The notes beneath the pieces were generated by a model. The model was not told the DNA's origin. It made no database searches and saw only the letters and a program-made list of their open reading frames with translations. Shown piece by piece: positions 59,334 to 64,000 of a stretch of 64,000 nucleotides of DNA; position 1 is the first letter of the stretch, and every line of letters starts with the position of its first letter. The stretch comes from DATASD01 sp035276765 (GTDB taxonomy: Bacteria; Patescibacteriota; Saccharimonadia; Saccharimonadales; UBA4665), in contig DATELH010000002.1 of the NCBI GenBank assembly GCA_035276765.1, forward strand, positions 248,001-312,000, written 5' to 3'. The translations under genes were made by a program, and so were the position numbers.

Positions 59334-59939
59334 ATGTTTGTCCCTTACGAAGCGATCCCGGTTCCGGAAGCAACTGATTTTAGCCAGGCACGCGAGCGCA
59401 TCCAGGAAATGTGCCAAGCCGGCTTGCCAGCTTTTACCATGCGCTGCGCCGAAATTGACTTTCCGATTGCAGACAACCATATAACATTGCGCCGGGAATT
59501 TGGCAATACCTTAGCGGAGCAGGGGCTGAAGATCGGCAAGTTTTTGCCAGCTTTTCATTCGCGCTTTGGTTACGAGGACGGAGGACTTCATTGCGATCGC
59601 AGCCCCACCGAACATATTGTCGACGAACTGAACTTTCATTTTACATTTAAGGGCGGCTTACGGGCGTTCTTTCTCACACATCGGCAAATTTTTTGGAATA
59701 GCAGGCACCCCAACCCGTGTGAATTATATAAAATTTCCGAGCAAAATCTCGAACACGGTCTTGTCAATGATGCGCTCTTTTTGCCCCAATGCTACACAGT
59801 AGACGTAACGGCGCCGCAACTTGTGGCGTTCCGTTTGGGCGGCAAGGATCCGCTCGTGCATCAGTTTATGAGCAACCATCCGCGGCGCGACACCAACATC
59901 ACGATAGCAAACCGAAAAATGCAGCGGCTTGACCCATAG
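59334..59939 (+). CDS. Hypothetical protein, possible cupin/2OG-oxygenase-like fold
   Basis: 201 residues. Strand-rich centre with GLHCDRSPTEHIVDELNFHF, where His-x-Asp could be a metal site, and a late histidine in RLGGKDPLVHQFMSN. This is the H-x-D...H layout of Fe(II)/2-oxoglutarate oxygenases. The C-terminal arginine expected for 2OG binding cannot be placed with confidence. Start at the ATG 59334, after the previous stop. Treat the fold as a hypothesis only. Confidence 0.4.
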   Translation: MFVPYEAIPVPEATDFSQARERIQEMCQAGLPAFTMRCAEIDFPIADNHITLRREFGNTLAEQGLKIGKFLPAFHSRFGYEDGGLHCDRSPTEHIVDELNFHFTFKGGLRAFFLTHRQIFWNSRHPNPCELYKISEQNLEHGLVNDALFLPQCYTVDVTAPQLVAFRLGGKDPLVHQFMSNHPRRDTNITIANRKMQRLDP

Positions 59940-59979
59940 CGAGGTGCATATTTACGGCTGTCTGGTAGTATAGATATTT

Positions 59980-60558
59980 ATGAACTCTGAATTTATAAAA
60001 GGCGGGCAGCTCGCCTTCGAAGTAGTAAACCGCCTGTGGCAAATGCAACCCTTAAGAGGCGCGCGGTACAACAACATACTTCTTAGTAACTCAGAACCCG
60101 ACGTCATCGACAATCTGCACGCTTCGACACAAGTTAAATACGCCACACTCTATTGGCCGGGTGGCAGCCCCGAGCACGGGCACAACCTAGAGACTGTCGC
60201 GCAAGAAGCATCCTCGGATGCTTTGGCGGTCGGTGCCGAAGTTGCTCGAATCAGGCGAGCGCTATTAGGCGCATACGTAGGCGAGGCTGCACTTGCCCGA
60301 GTGCCCATTGAAATGCGCCAAGCCTGGCAAGCCATAGAAACCCAGGCGCCGGGACGCTCCATTCAAGTGCTCGACGACATATGCAGCGTCGAGCAGCTAC
60401 CGCTGGCTGTTTGCGTAACCAGCGAGATTACCGACGGTGAGCCTGACACCCGCGTCATGCACCTCTGGCATCCCACCACCATCCACCCGGCACCCGTTTT
60501 GGACAGGCTTCAGCAGGTGGTCCAACATGCGATCAACAAAGAAAACCCTTGCGCATAA
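59980..60558 (+). CDS. Hypothetical protein, 192 residues
   Basis: Not recognised. N-terminal helix (FIKGGQLAFEVVNRLWQMQP), a short variable segment and a C-terminal part with LPLAVCVTSEITDGEPDTRV. TAGTAT/TATAGA (59966-59974) lies shortly before the ATG. Followed after 2 bases by another unknown gene, so they are probably one transcript. Confidence 0.5.
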   Translation: MNSEFIKGGQLAFEVVNRLWQMQPLRGARYNNILLSNSEPDVIDNLHASTQVKYATLYWPGGSPEHGHNLETVAQEASSDALAVGAEVARIRRALLGAYVGEAALARVPIEMRQAWQAIETQAPGRSIQVLDDICSVEQLPLAVCVTSEITDGEPDTRVMHLWHPTTIHPAPVLDRLQQVVQHAINKENPCA

Positions 60559-60560
60559 CC

Positions 60561-61250
60561 ATGTCCATCGAAACAGCCCCTTTCCAAAACCAACTTCTCA
60601 CGACGCGGCAGCAGTTAGAAGTACTGCGCGAATACAATCAAATTTGGGGCACGCCTTTCGATGAAGCGCAGTTTCAGGCAGTAGCCGTAACCGACCGATC
60701 CCAAACGTTGGAGGATATGCACGTTTTGCATGTCGAATTTGAAGACCAGGTTGACACGATTGCACATTGGAAAACGATATATATGAATTCGCGCTGGAGT
60801 TGGGCGCATTGGAATAGCCTGCCGCCGATCAAAGAGTTAGGCGAGTTCATAGGACTGCACGACAACACCGTCAAGTACGAACCCGGCATTCACGTCGTGC
60901 GCCTAGATCTCACGCAAGGGCAGTACGACTTTACAAACATAAAAGACGTGCACCATGTGGCAGCCGAGTCCGGCACATTCCTCGCGCATAGCGAAGTATT
61001 GTCGCTTGTGGGCATCCATAAGGCATTTCGGGCGTGGGAAGGCTATGCTCAAAAGCACACACCGTATCTGCCTGGCTATGCCGTGCGGAACATGTTTAAG
61101 CCAAACTCTCAGGATTGGAATTGGACCATGCGTTTCGACAGCAGTGGGTACGCCGAGCATGAGTGGGGTTTGCGCGCTTTCCCAAGCAGCGAATCCCTTT
61201 GGGGAGCCGTGCCACTTGTGCATGCACCCGAATTACCGAGCCAGCAGTAG
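60561..61250 (+). CDS. Hypothetical protein, 229 residues
   Basis: Not recognised. Aromatic-rich (many Trp and His: WKTIYMNSRWSWAHWNSLPP) with a strand region YEPGIHVVRLDLTQGQYDFT. No membrane segment. The ATG at 60561 is 2 bases behind the previous stop. It ends 1 base before the stop of the convergent small gene. The high Trp/His content is unusual compared to the core genes. Confidence 0.5.
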   Translation: MSIETAPFQNQLLTTRQQLEVLREYNQIWGTPFDEAQFQAVAVTDRSQTLEDMHVLHVEFEDQVDTIAHWKTIYMNSRWSWAHWNSLPPIKELGEFIGLHDNTVKYEPGIHVVRLDLTQGQYDFTNIKDVHHVAAESGTFLAHSEVLSLVGIHKAFRAWEGYAQKHTPYLPGYAVRNMFKPNSQDWNWTMRFDSSGYAEHEWGLRAFPSSESLWGAVPLVHAPELPSQQ

Positions 61251-61251
61251 G

Positions 61252-61686
61252 TTATTCCAAAGGTTTGTCGCGAGTAATATAGGTTTGGGCCAGTTGCTCT
61301 AAAGCGGTGGCAGCAATTGGGTCGGAGGCGAGTTGTTCTTGTATTTGGACATGCCAGGATTCAGTAAACTCGCGGCCATACATAGTTGGCGGCGCCTCGT
61401 CAAGCCGTCCGGCGAGTGCGTACATGATAGTATCGTTGCCGCGATTGACAAGCTGCATAACTTCTGTGGCAACAGTAAGCGCACCCAAAGCTTCTGCGGG
61501 CACGGTTTGACTTAGTCTTTCGAGAAAGCGGATATTTTTCCAGCCGAGTTCGCCCAACAAAACATCGCGTTGATAAGCTTTATATGTCACTGCAACGTTT
61601 TCATGCCGGAAGGGCAGTGGTCCGGTCAAAAGCTCCTGTTCGGGCAAACGTCCGGCGAGCAAATAGTTCTTTGCGGCTTCAAACAT
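61252..61686 (-). CDS. Hypothetical protein, 144 residues
   Basis: Not recognised. All-helical (MFEAAKNYLLAGRLPEQELL, ALGALTVATEVMQLVNRGND). Perfect TATAAT on the minus strand (plus 61693-61698) ends 6 bases before the ATG. Divergent from the TIR-domain gene, with -10 elements only about 4 bases apart. Confidence 0.5.
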   Translation of the reverse strand: MFEAAKNYLLAGRLPEQELLTGPLPFRHENVAVTYKAYQRDVLLGELGWKNIRFLERLSQTVPAEALGALTVATEVMQLVNRGNDTIMYALAGRLDEAPPTMYGREFTESWHVQIQEQLASDPIAATALEQLAQTYITRDKPLE

Positions 61687-61765
61687 ACAATAATTATACC
61701 ATATAATGGTCTCAACTACAAGTATCCTTTCGGTGGACTACAATATATCTGAAAGCAGGACAAGC

Positions 61766-62755
61766 ATGGCAGAGAAGTCTTTACGTTTTGACACACCAAA
61801 ACCAAACTACGACGTATTTATGTCGGTAGCCGATGCCGATCGCCACAAGGCGCAGGCCGTGCTTGCAACAATGCAGGAATGTGGGCTCAGTGTTTTTGTA
61901 GACGACGGCACGAACGCAATCGGCACCCGCAACCCCACAGCAGACCAGGCACTCGGTCAGTCACGGCTTCTGGTCCCGTACTACTCCGAGCACTTCGCGC
62001 GCCAAGCACGTTGCCAACGCGCCCTTATGGCCGCATTCCTAGCCGGACACCATAGCGGAGAGCCCACAAAATATATCGCAACTATAAACCCCGAGGACCC
62101 AGTATCGGCGCATATCGTGCCGATTGAAGTGGCCGACATAAGATATGCCACACGCTTCAATCTCCCAGCCGCACTACCGGCGCTCAAAGCAAAGGCCGTC
62201 AAAAACACAGCTCCTATAGGTGCCGCGCCGCATCCGAAATCGCCCCGCTGGATTGGCAGCTCGCCTGACACAACCCACTCTGCCGAACGCTATGCAAAGC
62301 TATGGCAACTGCACAGCGCACTCGAAATTGGCAACTATCCACTTATGAGCGACACGGTCAATCCTCACCAAATAGCCAGGGTTGCGGGCGACTCCGGAAC
62401 CGGCAAGACTGATTTGGTCGCCACCTACGCCCAACTTTTCGGTGCGCAATACCAAGGTGGCGTTTACTGGACCAGCTTGCAAAATTGCCCGCCGACCTAC
62501 CTTTCTGTGTATCGCCAATATATTCAGGAACTGCGCCGCATAAGTACAGAGATTGACCTGCCCGCCACGCCACCTTCAAGAGACCAATTACTTGGACACC
62601 TCGCTCATTACTTGAGTCTCCAAGAAGCCCCAAGTTTGTGGATTGTAGACGACATGCCGGAAAACCTCGACGAACATATTATTGCCGACGGGTTGTTCGT
62701 CCCTGAGCCGCGCTTGCATACGATTTTAATAAGTAACCAACGCTGCCGAGCGTGA
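61766..62755 (+). CDS. TIR domain fused to an NB-ARC/STAND NTPase, truncated at the 3' end
   Basis: 329 residues from the ATG at 61766, preceded by AGGA and TACAAT (61739-61744). Residues 14-135 form a TIR-like domain (YDVFMSVADADRHKAQ; LSVFVDDGTNAIG; SRLLVPYYSEHF). The C-x-x-E position of NADase TIRs reads C83-Q-R-A86, so the catalytic Glu is missing. Walker A is G208-DSGTGK-T215, Walker B LWIVDD (291-296). The chain ends at HTILIS-NQRCRA, right after the sensor strand, so winged-helix and repeat sensor parts are lacking. Complete relatives act in STAND-type anti-phage immunity; this copy is probably a remnant. Confidence 0.7.
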   Translation: MAEKSLRFDTPKPNYDVFMSVADADRHKAQAVLATMQECGLSVFVDDGTNAIGTRNPTADQALGQSRLLVPYYSEHFARQARCQRALMAAFLAGHHSGEPTKYIATINPEDPVSAHIVPIEVADIRYATRFNLPAALPALKAKAVKNTAPIGAAPHPKSPRWIGSSPDTTHSAERYAKLWQLHSALEIGNYPLMSDTVNPHQIARVAGDSGTGKTDLVATYAQLFGAQYQGGVYWTSLQNCPPTYLSVYRQYIQELRRISTEIDLPATPPSRDQLLGHLAHYLSLQEAPSLWIVDDMPENLDEHIIADGLFVPEPRLHTILISNQRCRA

Positions 62756-64000
62756 ACGCGATACTGACGTAGGCGAGCCAGTCGCCCACTTTAGTGTAAA
62801 GAGTGGGTGGTGTTTCATTTGGGACATCCGCCACAATGTCGCTTGCTATATTTTCGCGGGCAGCGTGCTCGGCCAAAACGCGCCCCTGGGCATCGCTAAT
62901 CGTCAATTGGCCGTCGCGGCCAGTGCGCACAATTGCCATGCCATCCTCGACACCACGAGTGATTGCGATGCGGCTGTGCAGCCAGCCGTCGTTGTTAAAG
63001 TCCCAGGCCGGCGCAAGGAGTACCGAAGCACCCGCTTGGCGATACGAACGGGCGAACGCCTGAAAGTCAAGATCTTTGCAAATGATAACACCTTGCGTAT
63101 CATTGGTGCCGGGAACAAAAGCCAGTTTGTCGCCCTTATCGAAATCACCCTCTAAGCCCGGTATGAGGTGCTGCTTGACATACGTCGTCTCACCTTGATT
63201 TGGCGTTATCACAATTGCACGGTTTTCGTAGGTTTCGGGAGCAGTTTGCACCATGACACCAACGACAGCGGTGATGTCGTATTGGCGCGACGTTGCCGCG
63301 AGCGGAGCAGTAATATCGGCAAGTTGCTTTTGGTCGGCGCGCAAACCCTTCTCCGAAAAAACCACGGCGTGCACATGTTGTGCAGCCAACCGCTGCATAT
63401 ATTTTTGGTAGCCGGCAAGGACGTCTTTGCCAGCCGGCGTGCCAATTTCTACCTCGTCCGAGGGCTCGGCCGCCACAGCGGTCGCAAGCCGAAGTTTGGG
63501 GCTCACATTTGTTTGGTGCAGCCGCGCCGCGCCGAATATGCCAACGACCGCAGCGACGCCAACAATTGCCACGCCAATTTTAATCCGCGAGCGAAACGTT
63601 GCGTCCGGCAACGCCATACCCGCAAGAGCGGCCGGGAAAGCCGTAAGCAAGAACGACAAACCCCACACACCAGTGATCGAGACTATTTGCAACAATGGTA
63701 ACACAGAGCTCTGCGAATAACCCAAACTCCACCACGCCCCGTGCGGTGCAAGAATAGTCAGCAAATATTCACCAGCCACCCACGCGCTCGCAACAGCGAG
63801 TACGGCAAGCAGCGGCTGCCGTCGGACAAAGAACAATCTCCCAAGCAACACGGCGCCAGCCATCACGGCGGCAAGATAGGCGATTAAAGTTACGAGCAAT
63901 GCTGGCGGCATTTGCAGCGTGCCTGCAAAATATATCGCCACACCAATCTGGCCGAGCACACCCGCAATTACCGACAAGACCGCCGTTCGTCTAGCAGAAA
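62679..64000 (-). CDS. Apolipoprotein N-acyltransferase-like (Lnt) membrane nitrilase, 5' end outside window
   Basis: At least 440 residues, frame open to the window edge, so the true start lies beyond it. Several N-terminal membrane helices are followed by a carbon-nitrogen-hydrolase domain with the Glu-Lys-Cys triad: VVFSEKGL, TTYVKQHLIPGLEGDF and VIICKDLDFQ. A last helix (WLAYVSIAFTLGSVGYLL) precedes a tail KSYASAAQGRTTRRQ that is translated from sequence overlapping the TIR gene, so the natural C terminus may have been replaced. Lnt adds the third acyl chain to lipoproteins; one candidate substrate is encoded at 22505. Confidence 0.82.
   Translation of the reverse strand, partial: SARRTAVLSVIAGVLGQIGVAIYFAGTLQMPPALLVTLIAYLAAVMAGAVLLGRLFFVRRQPLLAVLAVASAWVAGEYLLTILAPHGAWWSLGYSQSSVLPLLQIVSITGVWGLSFLLTAFPAALAGMALPDATFRSRIKIGVAIVGVAAVVGIFGAARLHQTNVSPKLRLATAVAAEPSDEVEIGTPAGKDVLAGYQKYMQRLAAQHVHAVVFSEKGLRADQKQLADITAPLAATSRQYDITAVVGVMVQTAPETYENRAIVITPNQGETTYVKQHLIPGLEGDFDKGDKLAFVPGTNDTQGVIICKDLDFQAFARSYRQAGASVLLAPAWDFNNDGWLHSRIAITRGVEDGMAIVRTGRDGQLTISDAQGRVLAEHAARENIASDIVADVPNETPPTLYTKVGDWLAYVSIAFTLGSVGYLLKSYASAAQGRTTRRQ

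Overview
The window is one contiguous piece of a Candidate Phyla Radiation (Patescibacteria) chromosome, most likely Saccharibacteria (TM7). The ribosomal protein string is bacterial, but uL30 (rpmD) is absent between rpsE and rplO, and adk and map are absent between secY and infA. TGA is used as an ordinary stop, which argues against Gracilibacteria and Absconditabacteria. The genus assignment is an inference from gene content; no rRNA lies in the window.

Layout. 1-6 kb: the end of hisS, a PfkB kinase, trigger factor, small unknown genes, and clpP behind a textbook CIRCE operator. 6-17 kb: rpoB, rpoC, rpsL, rpsG, a small unknown gene and fusA. 17-19 kb: a lone chorismate mutase domain and, convergent to it, a threonine-dehydratase-like enzyme preceded by an isoleucine-rich leader peptide and a terminator. 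19-23 kb: tuf, a free-standing rpsJ with its own promoter and terminator, then four accessory genes. 23-38 kb: rplC through rpsI, interrupted only by secY and one small gene. 38-43.6 kb: a P-loop kinase, a leader-peptide attenuator ahead of a small gene and trpS, an RluA-family pseudouridine synthase, a clamp-loader delta-prime-like ATPase, a TPR protein, rpmG and three tRNA genes. 43.7-49.4 kb: a glycogen/starch-type set (GT4 glycosyltransferase, GH57, GH15) followed upstream by glutamate dehydrogenase. 49.5-54.9 kb: membrane, redox, Nudix, CPBP-type and surface-protein genes. 54.9-62.7 kb: mostly unrecognisable accessory genes ending in a truncated TIR/NB-ARC protein. 62.7-64 kb: a nitrilase-domain membrane protein resembling Lnt.

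Two themes stand out. First, about twenty genes have a -10 hexamer ending only 6-10 bases before the start codon, so their mRNAs should be leaderless, whereas ribosomal-protein and elongation-factor genes mostly use Shine-Dalgarno sites. Second, two regions look like classical ribosome-mediated attenuators: one with Phe-Tyr-Trp-Phe codons upstream of trpS, and one with an Ile-rich peptide upstream of the threonine-dehydratase-like gene. Each has three mutually exclusive stems that can be drawn base by base. The accessory island is bounded on both sides by gene fragments, which suggests deletion or insertion events (or assembly joins).
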